Shown: positions 8,263 to 16,624 of the stretch, piece after piece
Numbering within the stretch: position 1 is the first letter of the stretch
Layout: every line of letters starts with the position of its first letter
Source of the DNA: Streptomyces hirsutus
GTDB taxonomy: Bacteria; Actinomycetota; Actinomycetes; Streptomycetales; Streptomycetaceae
Assembly: GCF_001418415.1 (NCBI RefSeq)
Contig: NZ_LIQT01000149.1
Coordinates: 1-39,959, forward strand
Reading direction: 5' to 3'
DNA: 39,959 nucleotides
Program-made: the position numbers and the translations under genes
Notes under the pieces: generated by a model
Database searches by the model: none
Told to the model about the DNA's origin: nothing
The model's input: only the letters and a program-made list of their open reading frames with translations

Positions 8263-9112
8263 TGACCGGAACGCTCCGACAGCGGGGGCCGGTCCGCTGA
8301 CGCGCGTCGGCGGACTCGTCCACGTTTACGCCTACGCGTCGGCGCCCTTTGCCATCGTTCGCGTCCCACGGAGGGCGATATGCCGTCGCGGCGAGTCGGG
8401 CGTAGTGTCCCCGTATGGGTGATGTTCGGTGTGGCCGGCGTGGTGCGGCCCTGCCGGAGCCGGTCGGACACCGCAGCCGCTACCGCCGTCCAGCGCGCCC
8501 GCACGCGACGGGGCGGACACGGCACCGCCGGCGGATCACCGAGGGCGCACCGCAGGACGTGGCCGTCGTCCGGCAGAGAAGTGGGCCTTCTTCCACGGAG
8601 CGGACCGGCGGATGCCCCTGTGCCGCCGTGGCCGGCGGCCGGAAGCCGGCGCACTCGACGCCACCGGCCCGGCGACGGGCCCGGGCGGGCCGGCCGCGGT
8701 GCGGGACGTGGGCGGACACCGGTGGTGGAGTGGCCGGGATTCACTTCCGGTGGGCACGGGGTTCCCGACGGCTGCCGCTCGACGCGGCCGGGCGGGGCAC
8801 AGCCGGGGCGTACGTCTCCAGCATTGGGCGGGGCTACGCCTCGTCCAGGGCGTCCTCGCCGAGGGCATGGGTGCGAAGCGCCGGTATGCCGACCGGGCCG
8901 AGGACGTGGTCACCGAGGAAGAGGGGGGACGCGTACACCGCTCCACCTGCGGCAGTTCCTCGTGTCCGGTCGCCCCGAACAGGGGCCGGGGCGTCAGTTC
9001 GCGGCACAGGGCTGCCTTGCTCGTGAGGGCCGGGGGCCGGGGCCCGTGGCGCCCGGCACGCTCCGGTGCCGGCCACGGGAACGACGGCGTGCCGCCCGTC
9101 CGCCGTGAGGCC
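8263..9112. other. Decayed non-coding stretch
   Basis: No convincing gene in 850 bp. All frames are open but rich in Arg, Pro and Gly, as expected of GC-rich noise. On the minus strand the stretch 8834-8960 reads coherently (AVYASPLFLGDHVLGPVGIP, then ALRTHALGEDALDEA and stop), which may be the tail of a lost gene I do not recognise. TAGTGT at 8403 followed 6 nt later by ATG (8415) looks like a leaderless start, but the frame behind it is not protein-like. Confidence 0.5.
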
Positions 9113-9901
9113 CTACTTCGCCCGGACGCCCAGGGCCTCGCGGGCGGCGAGGATCTGACCCTCGACATCGCCGTCCAGGTCCGTCACGGGCAGATGCTGA
9201 AGCTCGGTACGGAGCAGCCCTACATCCTTGAGCAGGAGGTCGTAGGCGACATCCTTGATGTTGTCGCTCATCCAGCTCTGGCCTGTGGAAACCGCAAGGA
9301 CCTCGGCCAGTTTGCCCGCCGGGACACCGTGCGCGTCCGCCAGGTTCAGGATCTGGGCCGTGGCGGTCAGGTTGTAGGTGGCCAATGCGTTGTTGAGCAG
9401 CTTCACCATGGCGGGCTGACCGTACTCGGACAGACGGAAGACATGTCCGGCCTGGTCGGCGAGCAGCCTCTCCTCGTCGTCGGTCGGCGCCGGGCCGGCC
9501 AGGAAGACGCTCATCGTGCCGTGGCGAGCGCCCGCCGGTCCGCCCGAGACCGGGGACTCGAAGATCCGCCAGTTCTCGTTGCCCAGGGCGGCAATCCTCC
9601 TGGCGTCGGTCGGGGTCAGCGTCGTGTTGACGAAGATGCTCAGTGGCCTGCCGGTTGCGTCGTTCAAGCCGCGGAGGACGGCCTCGACCTGGTCGGCCAG
9701 GCGTACGGCGATGTGGACGGACGTGACCGCGTCCCAGGGGACCGCGGCCAGGTCGGAGCCGGAGAAGGGTGAGCCCGACTCCTGCGCCCACTCGGCGACG
9801 CGCGCGGGGTCGAGGTCGTAGCCGTAGACCTCGCGGCGCTTTTCGGCGAGGTGGGTGCCGAGGTTTCCGCCAATCGGCCCGAGGCCGATCACCAGATGCA
9901 T
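9113..9901 (-). CDS. NAD(P)-dependent beta-hydroxyacid dehydrogenase family
   Basis: 262-residue oxidoreductase of the 6-phosphogluconate/3-hydroxyisobutyrate dehydrogenase type. The Rossmann motif GLGPIGGNLG is at residues 6-15. The substrate-binding signature ESPVSGGPAGARHGTMSVF is at 115-133, and the conserved catalytic lysine is K167 in MVKLLNN. The C-terminal helical domain follows; the protein is somewhat shorter than the usual 290 residues. Its start lies 47 bp after the stop of the carboxymuconolactone decarboxylase-like gene, so they likely form one transcript. The substrate is unknown. Confidence 0.85.
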   Translation of the reverse strand: MHLVIGLGPIGGNLGTHLAEKRREVYGYDLDPARVAEWAQESGSPFSGSDLAAVPWDAVTSVHIAVRLADQVEAVLRGLNDATGRPLSIFVNTTLTPTDARRIAALGNENWRIFESPVSGGPAGARHGTMSVFLAGPAPTDDEERLLADQAGHVFRLSEYGQPAMVKLLNNALATYNLTATAQILNLADAHGVPAGKLAEVLAVSTGQSWMSDNIKDVAYDLLLKDVGLLRTELQHLPVTDLDGDVEGQILAAREALGVRAK

Positions 9902-9948
9902 GACGAGCTCCTTTGTGACGCGATATCAATCTCGGCTGTCGGCGCGTC

Positions 9949-10347
9949 CTATTCGACGTCGTTGCGCTCGGCGAGCACCTTTTTGACGAGCGTCAGGGCG
10001 TTCAGGCACTTCGGATAGCCGACGTAGGGAATCAGGTGAATGATCGCCCCGACGACCTGGTCCTTCGTGAGACCGACGTTGAAGCCTGTGTTGATGTGCA
10101 GTTCGAGCTGCGGCTCGGTGCCGAAGGCCGTCAGTCCCGCAATGGTGACCAGGGCCTGTTGCTTCTTGTCCAGGGCCGGCCGGGAATAGATGTCACCGAA
10201 CGGGAATTCGACGATCAGGCTCGGCAGGTCGGGCGCGAGTTCCTCGTAGTACTCGATGAGCTTCGTGTGCGACGCGATGTCGGGGTTGTCCTTGGGCTGG
10301 TACTCCATCATCTTTTCCAGCGCCTTCTGGAAACGCTCGGACGCCAT
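9949..10347 (-). CDS. Carboxymuconolactone decarboxylase-family protein
   Basis: 132-residue protein of the CMD/AhpD fold. The core QLELHINTGFNVGLTKDQVV and the following IPYVGYPKCLNAL correspond to the family's H-containing helix and the YVGYP turn. The paired CxxC of AhpD peroxidase partners is absent, so a decarboxylase, isomerase or uncharacterised role is more likely than a peroxidase role. The ATG at 10347 is chosen over an upstream in-frame ATG at 10410 because AAGGAG lies 7 nt before it. It lies upstream of the dehydrogenase gene and probably shares its transcript. Confidence 0.85.
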   Translation of the reverse strand: MASERFQKALEKMMEYQPKDNPDIASHTKLIEYYEELAPDLPSLIVEFPFGDIYSRPALDKKQQALVTIAGLTAFGTEPQLELHINTGFNVGLTKDQVVGAIIHLIPYVGYPKCLNALTLVKKVLAERNDVE

Positions 10348-10719
10348 GGAAGCTCCTTCGTGTGGGCGGAGGGAGCCTGATAACGCCCCTCGGGAGCGGC
10401 GATGCCGCACGAGATCGATTCGGTACGTCTGCGCAGCGTAATGGAGGTGTGTCCGGCGACCTGTGTCATCGCGTCCCGGCGTGTTAGTGAACTCTGTGCC
10501 GAAAAGCAGCGGCAGGGGAAAGTGCGGCGCGACGGCGCAGGGCGCGGGCCGAGGGCGCCCTCGTCCGGTGGTCTCCGGCCTCCGTCCCGGAGTCGCGCAG
10601 CACGATCCGGCCCGGCGCGCCGCCTTCCACCGGGCGGTCCGGCGAAGTCCGCACCACTTCGGCGTCGAGGCCCGCTTCGACGGTGGGAACGCCGGCTCGA
10701 CGGCGTCGAGGGTGGGGAG
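10348..10719. other. Intergenic region, no gene seen
   Basis: 372 bp between the ferredoxin reductase stop and the CMD gene start, both on the minus strand. It should hold the CMD promoter, but no clear -35/-10 pair was found. Two small palindromes occur: CTCGAC-GGC-GTCGAG at 10696-10710, just past the reductase stop and a possible weak terminator, and CGAGGGCGCCCTCG near 10544-10557. Confidence 0.5.
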
Positions 10720-12270
10720 TCAGCGGCGCCGGCGGCGTGCGAGGCGGCGGAATGCCTTCGGTCCGCCGGACGGCGTGGGCAGTACGCCCGCGACCGCGTC
10801 GGCCAGCAGGGTGCCGACCGTCTCGGCCGCGCACCTGCGGTTGGCGCCGATGCCTCCCGAAGGCCCGCGTTTGATCCAGCCCACGACGTAGGTCCCGGGC
10901 CTGCCGGGCACCCGGCCGCGCTCGTGCGGAACGGTCCCGGTGTCCTCGTCGAACGGCAGTCCCGCCGGGGGCGCTCCGCGGTGACCGACCGCCCGCAGCG
11001 CCAGGCCGGCCGGTATCTCCTGCTCACCGGCGCCGCCGGTGGCACGCACCGCACGGACGGCTTCGTCTCCGCGGACTTCGACGGGCGTGGAGAGGAAACG
11101 GAACACGATGCGGCGCCGGCGTCCTGCCGTCCCGGGGGCGAGGGACCAGTCGACGGCCTCACGTGCCACGCCCCGCAGCAGTCCCGCCCTGTCCCCGGCA
11201 CCGGCGGTGTCGATCGCGGCCCCGACGCGCGCATCGTGGTCGTCCACGAGCAGGTCCACGCCGGGGAGGTGCTTCAGGGCGAGCAGCTCGGGCCTGGTGT
11301 ACGCCGCGTGTTCCGGACCGCGGCGCCCGAGCAGTACCACCTCGCGCACCGCGCTGCGGCGCAACTCCTCCCACGCGTGGCCGGCGATCGCCGTGCCGGC
11401 CAGTGTCTCCGGGTCGGAGACCAGGATCCGGGCGACGTCGAGGGCGACGTTGCCGTTGCCGACCACGACGACACGCCCGGCCGAGAGGTCGACGGCGTCC
11501 GGCGCGACCTCCGGGTGTGCGTTGCACCAGGCGACGAAGGTGGTCGCGGAGAGGCTGCCCGTCAGGTTCTCGCCGGGTATGCCGAGCCGCCGGTCCGCGG
11601 CGGCGCCCACGGCGTAGATCACCGCATCGTGGTGTGCGGCGAGTTCCTCGGCCGTGACGCCCGTGCCCACTTCGAGGCCGAGGTGCAGGCGCACGCGAGG
11701 GTGGGTGTGGAAGCGGGCGAAGGCGTCGCCGATCCTCTTGGTCGCCGGGTGGTCCGGCGCCACACCGTACCGGACGAGTCCGCCGGCGACCGGAAGCCGG
11801 TCGACGAGGGTCACCTCGGACCGGGTGTGGAGCAGCAGGTCCTCGGCGGCGTACATGCCGGCCGGCCCGGTGCCGACGATCGCCACCCGGAGCGGCCGGA
11901 AGTCCGGTGGCAGGACACGGTCGAAGGCCGGTCCGCCCCAGGGGTGGAAGTTCGGGCCGAGGTCGGCTGCTCCGGAAACCGCCGGTGCCTCCGCCTCCGC
12001 CCGCGACGTCGTCCCGGCGTGCCCGAAGTGGGCCGCGTTGATGTCGGCGTACTCCCGCTGTCCGCCGGTCAGGCTGTCGACCGGGAGGACGGCGTCCACC
12101 GGGCAGGCGTCGGCGCAGGCACCGCAGTCGATGCACGCCTTCGGGTCGATGTACAGCATCTCCGTGCTGCCGAAGGCCCGTTCCTCGGGTGTGGGGTGAA
12201 TGCAGTTGACCGGGCAGACGGCTACGCAGGTGGCGTCCGTGCAGCAGGTCTGGGTGATCGCGAAGGCCAT
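10720..12270 (-). CDS. Ferredoxin/ferredoxin-NADP reductase fusion
   Basis: 516-residue FprB-like electron-transfer flavoprotein. The N-terminal bacterial ferredoxin domain (about 1-75) carries two cysteine sets: C9/C10, C15, C19, C23 and C46, C49, C52, C56. An acidic linker leads to an adrenodoxin-reductase-type domain with the FAD motif VAIVGTGPAGMYAAEDL (about 128-144), an NADP motif VVVVGNGNVALDVARIL, and the late GWIKRGPSGGIGANR motif. It should carry electrons from NADPH through its own iron-sulfur domain. It begins 23 bp after the stop of the diiron oxygenase gene, making it the obvious reductant supplier for that enzyme. Confidence 0.92.
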   Translation of the reverse strand: MAFAITQTCCTDATCVAVCPVNCIHPTPEERAFGSTEMLYIDPKACIDCGACADACPVDAVLPVDSLTGGQREYADINAAHFGHAGTTSRAEAEAPAVSGAADLGPNFHPWGGPAFDRVLPPDFRPLRVAIVGTGPAGMYAAEDLLLHTRSEVTLVDRLPVAGGLVRYGVAPDHPATKRIGDAFARFHTHPRVRLHLGLEVGTGVTAEELAAHHDAVIYAVGAAADRRLGIPGENLTGSLSATTFVAWCNAHPEVAPDAVDLSAGRVVVVGNGNVALDVARILVSDPETLAGTAIAGHAWEELRRSAVREVVLLGRRGPEHAAYTRPELLALKHLPGVDLLVDDHDARVGAAIDTAGAGDRAGLLRGVAREAVDWSLAPGTAGRRRRIVFRFLSTPVEVRGDEAVRAVRATGGAGEQEIPAGLALRAVGHRGAPPAGLPFDEDTGTVPHERGRVPGRPGTYVVGWIKRGPSGGIGANRRCAAETVGTLLADAVAGVLPTPSGGPKAFRRLARRRRR

Positions 12271-12293
12271 GTCGTCCGCTCGCCTGGAGGTCG

Positions 12294-13208
12294 TCAGATC
12301 AGATGGGCGCGCTTGTAGAAGAACAGCGCGGGCTTGGTGAGCAGTCCCGCCGAGGCCAGGAAGTCCATCAGTCCGGAACAGCTCGAGCGCATCATCGACC
12401 GGTGATGCGCGTTGGCCTTCGCCTCGCGGAGGGCGCGCGCCTCGTCCAGTCCGGCGTTGGCATAGACCTTCCGGTTCACCATGCTGGTGACGATGACGTA
12501 GGACGCCACGGCGATGACGAACGAGTGGATCCGGCGGCGCACGCGTCCGGCGCGCGCGAGGTGCCTGCGCGTCTCGTCGCGGGCGAACTTCATGTGCCGT
12601 GATTCCTCGACGACGTGGATGTTGTTGATGGTGCGGACGAAGGGCACGACCCGTTCGTCGCGCATCCAGTCACGCTGCATGACGTCGAGGACCTCCTCGG
12701 CCACCAGGATCGCCGCGTACGCCGCCTCACCGAACGCGACGGTCTTGAAGATCCGGCCGAGTTCGACCGCTGCCCGGTGGGGGCGGTAGGCCGGTGCCCG
12801 GAGTTTCTTCGCGCCGCGGGCGAACATGATCGAGTGGCGGCACTCGTCGGCGATCTCGGTGAGCGCCCACTGGACGGTGTCGTCCGTCGGGTCCTTGGCG
12901 TAGATGTCCCGCAGCACCATCTGCTGCAGGATCATCTCGAACCAGATTCCGGTACTGGCCACCGAGGCGGCCTCCTGCCGCGTCAGCGCCTTGCGCTGCG
13001 CGTCGGTCAACTCGTTCCAGTACTCCGTCCCGTAGAGGGTGCTCCACTCCGGGCTGGTGCCGTGGAAGCTCTCGTCGAGCGGGGTCTCCCAGTCGACCTC
13101 GGTGAGCGGGTCGTACGAGAGCTGCGCGGCGGAGTCGAGCAGCCGCCGCGCGGTGCCGTCCTCGGGCGTGCGGCTCCTGGTCTCCGGTCGCAAGCTGCTG
13201 ATGGCCAT
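12294..13208 (-). CDS. AurF-type diiron N-oxygenase family protein
   Basis: 304-residue non-haem diiron oxygenase of the p-aminobenzoate N-oxygenase (AurF) family. Seven candidate metal ligands follow the family pattern: E91 (FEMIL), E122 and H125 (DECRH), E171 (AEEVLD), H198, E202 and H205 (HVVEESRH). The spacings E-x2-H, 27 residues from E171 to H198, and H-x3-E-x2-H equal those I recall for AurF. The last 90 residues are basic with one hydrophobic segment. GAGGAG precedes the ATG at 13208. It is cotranscribed with the ferredoxin reductase. The substrate is unknown; no arylamine biosynthesis genes are nearby, so it may act on lipids or a scavenged amine. Confidence 0.88.
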   Translation of the reverse strand: MAISSLRPETRSRTPEDGTARRLLDSAAQLSYDPLTEVDWETPLDESFHGTSPEWSTLYGTEYWNELTDAQRKALTRQEAASVASTGIWFEMILQQMVLRDIYAKDPTDDTVQWALTEIADECRHSIMFARGAKKLRAPAYRPHRAAVELGRIFKTVAFGEAAYAAILVAEEVLDVMQRDWMRDERVVPFVRTINNIHVVEESRHMKFARDETRRHLARAGRVRRRIHSFVIAVASYVIVTSMVNRKVYANAGLDEARALREAKANAHHRSMMRSSCSGLMDFLASAGLLTKPALFFYKRAHLI

Positions 13209-13250
13209 GCTGGGACTCCTCGAGTCGGGTCCGGGAGGCGCCCCGCCCTC

Positions 13251-13300
13251 CTTGCTATTACTGGCGGTAACAGCGCCTTGCTGACGAACCTTATAGCAAG
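13251..13300. promoter_or_regulatory. Control region of the diiron oxygenase operon
   Basis: Two nested symmetric elements lie 40-90 bp upstream of the start. TTACTGGCGGTAA (13258-13270) is an imperfect 13-bp palindrome of the type bound by TetR-family repressors. CTTGCTAT (13251-13258) and ATAGCAAG (13293-13300) are perfect 8-bp inverted arms spanning 50 bp. On the minus strand TATAAG at 13297-13292 could be a -10 box. The segment is much more AT-rich than its surroundings. Confidence 0.5.
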
Positions 13301-13502
13301 AGTCGTCGCGTGCTCACCCTCGAGTGGCCCCTCCGGTCCGCACCCGCGTCGGTCGGTGCGGGGGGCGAGGTCTTCGGGTGACTCGCCCGCCGAGGCGGTG
13401 CCGTTGTCCTCGGTGCCGTGCCCCGCGCAGACGCCTGGAACTGTTCGCGGCTCACCGCCGGCTCCCGGGCAGGCCGATCATCGAGGACGAAACACGCCGC
13501 CG

Positions 13503-13610
13503 TCAGCCCAGACCGAGGACGCTCATGGTGTGCTCGGCCATGCGCCGCTGTCCGAGGGCGTAGGGGTGGACAGGGACGACGCTGTCGCCGAAGAGGCCGT
13601 CCGCCACGGG
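13503..13610 (-). pseudogene. C-terminal tail of an SGNH/GDSL esterase
   Basis: 36 codons on the minus strand read PVADGLFGDSVV then HPYALGQRRMAEHTMSVLGLG and stop. This matches the end of secreted SGNH hydrolases, where the catalytic Asp-x-x-His pair lies in such a VHP(N)ALG context. Nothing upstream continues the protein in any frame, so this is an isolated tail. The rest of 13301-13850 shows no gene. Confidence 0.5.
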
Positions 13611-13794
13611 CCTGAATCGCCTTTCGCGCCGAGCCGCCGAGGGCTAGTGTTCGGGTGCAGCAAGTGACCCACGAGGAGTTGCAGACATGGTCGGTCGTCC
13701 GAGCACGCGTTGACGTTGTAGGCCGTGATCGGCCCGTCATCGCGTGCTGCCCTTGATGGTGCGGCACAGCGAGCCTTCCCCTGCCTGAATCGAG

Positions 13795-13813
13795 GGCGCA
13801 CCTGGTGTGCGCC
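13795..13813. repeat. Hairpin upstream of the MFS gene
   Basis: GGCGCAC (13795-13801) and GTGCGCC (13807-13813) form a 7-bp stem with a 5-nt loop, 40 bp before the MFS start codon. It may be a terminator for incoming plus-strand transcription or an operator or attenuator for the transporter. Confidence 0.4.
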
Positions 13814-13852
13814 GGGTGATGGGCCTCGTCGTCGGCAATCCAAGGGATCTTC

Positions 13853-15232
13853 GTGCCGTCCACTTCCTCCGCTGCATCCGATTCCGCTCCATCTGTTCCG
13901 CCAAGCCTGTGGCGGGATCGCGACTTCCGCAGACTCTGGGTGGGGCAGACGGCCTCCCAACTCGGCGAACACACCACTCTGATCGTTCTCCCGCTCTTCG
14001 CCGTCCTGACGCTCCACGCCGGCGCCGGCGAGTTGGGCGTCCTGCGCGCGGTGGGGCAGGCGCCGATCCTGTTGCTCTCCCTCTTCGTCGGTGCGTGGGT
14101 GGACCGGTGGCGGACCCGCACGGTGATGGTGGTGACGGACGCCGGCCGGACCCTGGTCCTGGGCGCCGCCGCCGTGGCCGGTCTCCTCGGTTGGTTCGGT
14201 CTGCCCGCGCTGCTCGTGGTCGCCTTCGCCGTCGGGGCGCTGTCCGTGTTCTTCGACGTGGCCTATCAGGCGTCTCTCGTACGGCTGGTGAGACGCGATC
14301 AGTTGCTGCAGGGCAACAGCGCGCTCGAGGGCAGCCGGTCCGCGGCGCAGATCGGCGGACCCGCCCTGGGCGGTGCGTTGGTGTCCCTGCTGTCGGCGCC
14401 GCTCGCTGCCGCCTCCAGCGCGGTGTTCTTCGCGCTGTCGTTCCTGTCGATCCGGCGGATCCGTCGGACCGAATCGATCCCGGAACGCTCGGAACGCCCC
14501 CAGCGGGTCTGGCGACGGATCCATGAGGGCCTCCGCTTCGTCGTCGGCGACACCTCGCTGCGGGCCGTGTGCCTGGCCTCGGCCGCCTTCCAGTTCTCCT
14601 TCGCGGCCATGATGACCGTCTATCTGCTCTTCCTGCCGCGGGAACTGCACTTGTCCGGCACCACCGTCGGGCTGGCGCTCGCGGCGACGGGACCGGGCGC
14701 GTTGCTGGGCTCGATGCTGGCCGCTCGCCTGCCGGGCCGGTTCGGTTACGGCACGGTGCTCGTGGCCGCGGCGGCACTCGGTGACGGCGTGTTCCTGTGG
14801 GTGCTCGCGCTGCACGGCTCCTCGGCGGTGACGGTCTCCGCGCTCCTGGCGATCAACTTCGTGTTCGGGGCCGCCGGCCAGTTGGTGAATGTCACGGTCA
14901 TGGCGGTGCGGCAGGCCGTCACTCCGGACGGGATGCAGGGCCGCGCGGCCGCGACGATCACGTTCGTCGGCATGGGGATGGCCCCGCTCGGCTCCCTGCT
15001 CGGCGGGTTTCTCGCGATGGAGTGGGGGCTGCGCACCAGCCTCCTGGTGACGTCCGCGGGCATGATGTTGTCCCCGGTGGTGATGGCTTCGTCCCCGCTC
15101 GCACGCCTGGGACGGGTGCTTCCGGCCGCGCAGGACGCGCCGCCGACGGGCAGCCGGTCCAAAGTCCACGAAACGGCTGCCCGCGAGAGCGGCAACTGTC
15201 CTCCGGGTGACGTCGAAACCCGCTCTCATTGA
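13853..15232 (+). CDS. MFS transporter (EntS/MFS_3-like exporter)
   Basis: 459-residue major facilitator with about twelve membrane helices. It starts LWRDRDFRRLWVGQTASQLG, the characteristic opening of the MFS_3 group that includes the enterobactin exporter EntS. The inter-helix 2-3 motif GAWVDRWRTRTVMV is present, and a central cytoplasmic basic loop lies near residue 205. The hydrophilic tail of about 45 residues is unusual for the family and may not be conserved. GTG at 13853 follows AAGGGA by 4-5 nt. It likely exports a small hydrophobic compound; the cargo is unknown. Confidence 0.87.
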   Translation: MPSTSSAASDSAPSVPPSLWRDRDFRRLWVGQTASQLGEHTTLIVLPLFAVLTLHAGAGELGVLRAVGQAPILLLSLFVGAWVDRWRTRTVMVVTDAGRTLVLGAAAVAGLLGWFGLPALLVVAFAVGALSVFFDVAYQASLVRLVRRDQLLQGNSALEGSRSAAQIGGPALGGALVSLLSAPLAAASSAVFFALSFLSIRRIRRTESIPERSERPQRVWRRIHEGLRFVVGDTSLRAVCLASAAFQFSFAAMMTVYLLFLPRELHLSGTTVGLALAATGPGALLGSMLAARLPGRFGYGTVLVAAAALGDGVFLWVLALHGSSAVTVSALLAINFVFGAAGQLVNVTVMAVRQAVTPDGMQGRAAATITFVGMGMAPLGSLLGGFLAMEWGLRTSLLVTSAGMMLSPVVMASSPLARLGRVLPAAQDAPPTGSRSKVHETAARESGNCPPGDVETRSH

Positions 15233-15429
15233 TCATGGATACGGCCTTCGCATGACTCCCGAAGCCACCACCGACCGATGCAAGGTCCTGCCGACCTGTG
15301 CGGGATCCGCTCTCACGAGACGGTGACCGCCCGGTCCGGCCTTGCGAACACGCTGTTCATCGTCGCGGACACCACGGCGCATCTGGCGGTCGCCGTTGCC
15401 CTGACGTGGTGAGGGTGACGGCGATGACG
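15233..15429. other. Short intergenic region before CoA-transferase remnant
   Basis: About 200 bp without a recognised gene. A 44-codon frame at 15278-15412 (ATG start, stop after TAHLAVAVALTW) is moderately hydrophobic but has no ribosome site and no family I recognise. I treat it as unproven. Confidence 0.4.
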
Positions 15430-15641
15430 CGGCCAGCGGTGGACGGGGTCGTCGAGACGCCGAACGGCGCGCACTTCACCTCCTGCGTGCCCGACCACGA
15501 CCGGGACGAGTCCTTCCAGCGCGCCTATGTCCGGGCGGCCCGCGACCCGAGGCGTGGCCGGCCTTCGTCGAACGGTTCCTGTCCGGGGACAAGGCCGCCT
15601 ACCAGGCCTCCGTCACCGTGTTCCACCAGGAGGAAGCATGA
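15430..15641 (+). pseudogene. CoA-transferase subunit A (IpdA-like), 3' remnant
   Basis: The last 70 codons of a family I CoA-transferase alpha subunit. AVDGVVETPNGAHFTSCVPD is followed by DRDESFQRAYVRAARD, and, after a one-base loss near 15549, EAWPAFVERFLSGDKAAYQ to a TGA at 15639-15641. The GAHxTSC...DY/H..DE.FQ pattern is that of IpdA-like subunits, which with IpdB open the last steroid ring of HIP-type intermediates in mycobacteria. The 5' two-thirds is absent. The stop overlaps the next start as ATGA, as expected for an alpha/beta pair. Confidence 0.65.
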
Positions 15642-15991
15642 GTGCCACCGAGACCGGCGTCCCGGCCGCGACCCGCGCCGACCACTGCGTGGTGGCCTGC
15701 GCGGAGGCCTGGCGGAACGCCGGTGAGATCCTCGCCAGCCCGATGGGCACCGTCCCGGCCATCGGGGCACGCCTGGCGAAGCTCACCTTCTCCCCCGAGC
15801 TGCTGCTGACCGACGGGGAGGCACTGCTCATGGCGGACGTGCCCGCGATCGGGTCGAAGCCGGGAGCGGTCGAGGGCTGGCTGCCGTTCCGCCAGCACCT
15901 CACGCTGACCGCCACCGGCCGCCGGCACGTGATGATGGGCGCCAGTCAGATCGACCGCCACGGCAACCAGAACATCTCCTGCATCGGCGAT
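15638..15991 (+). pseudogene. CoA-transferase subunit B (IpdB-like), 5' remnant
   Basis: The first 118 codons of a CoA-transferase beta subunit: VVACAEAWRNAGEILASPMG, IGARLAKLTFSPELLLTDGEA, WLPFRQHL and HVMMGASQIDRHGNQNISCI. Similarity stops abruptly at 15991 after the GD that follows SCI; homologues continue for about 130 residues. From 15992 onward the DNA is the antisense of a truncated RsbW-like ATPase. A strong AGGAGG ribosome site precedes the ATG, so the fragment was once a normal gene and may still be translated into a chimeric protein of up to 278 residues. It lacks the distal half of the fold and should be inactive. Confidence 0.72.
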
Positions 15992-16384
15992 GCACCCCCA
16001 GCGGGCCGCGTACGTATCGACGAGGACCAGGCCCCTCCCCGATACGGCGTCCGGGTCGACGGGCCCGGGCGCGGTGGCGGGCAGCAGGCGTTCGGGGCGG
16101 GTGTCGGTGACCTCGATACGGACGGTTTCCGCCAGGAGCCGCACGGTCAGCCGGAAGTCGCGGCCGGGCAGGCCGCCGTGGGTGACCGCGTTGGACGCGA
16201 GTTCGGCCGTGACCAGAGCGACCGTACGGGCGAGGTCGGAGTCGTGAGGACAGGCGCACCACTCGGTGAGCTGCTGCACGGCGAGGGCGCGCGCCAACCG
16301 CGCACCGCGCGGGGTACTGCTGAGCCGGAGGCACAACTCGCCGTGCGAGGGGCCGGGTTCGCGGATGTCTTCCTGTGGCTTCAC
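15992..16384 (-). pseudogene. RsbW-like ATP-binding protein, 3'-truncated
   Basis: 131 residues of a GHKL-type anti-sigma or regulatory ATPase. The N-box VTAELASNAVTHGG and the later SGRGLVLVDTYAARWGC are present. Family members normally go on for 15-25 residues to a GGKTVWAEL-type strand, but here the frame runs on into the antisense of the CoA-transferase remnant until 15599. The likely start is GTG at 16384, although no ribosome site is obvious. It is divergent from the XRE/DUF5753 regulator and DUF397 gene, the usual Streptomyces trio. Because only the last strand is lost, partial function is conceivable. Confidence 0.7.
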
Positions 16385-16624
16385 GGCGCCATCGTGAGCT
16401 GCCGAAACCTGGTCCGACCAGGGCTTTCGACCGTACCGGCCGAGGCGGTACGGAGCTCGCCCACGGCGTGACGGTCTGGTTGTGCGGGCCTTGTACGGGT
16501 GCTGTACGGGCCCTGGACAAGTGGCGGCCGTGTCCCGGGAAACAGCCCTCCCGTTGAACATATCCCCGTCCGGGCGGAGTCGGGACGGGAGCGGGCGCGG
16601 GAAGAACCGGTGGTGGAAAGGGAT

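Noticed and set aside
8415..9026. 203-codon plus-strand frame behind a leaderless-looking start (TAGTGT, then ATG)
   Set aside because: The translation is Arg/Pro/Gly noise without any fold-like pattern.
13523..15229. 568-codon minus-strand frame opposite the MFS gene
   Set aside because: Gln/Arg/His-rich, typical of antisense reading of a GC-rich membrane protein gene; no domain recognised.
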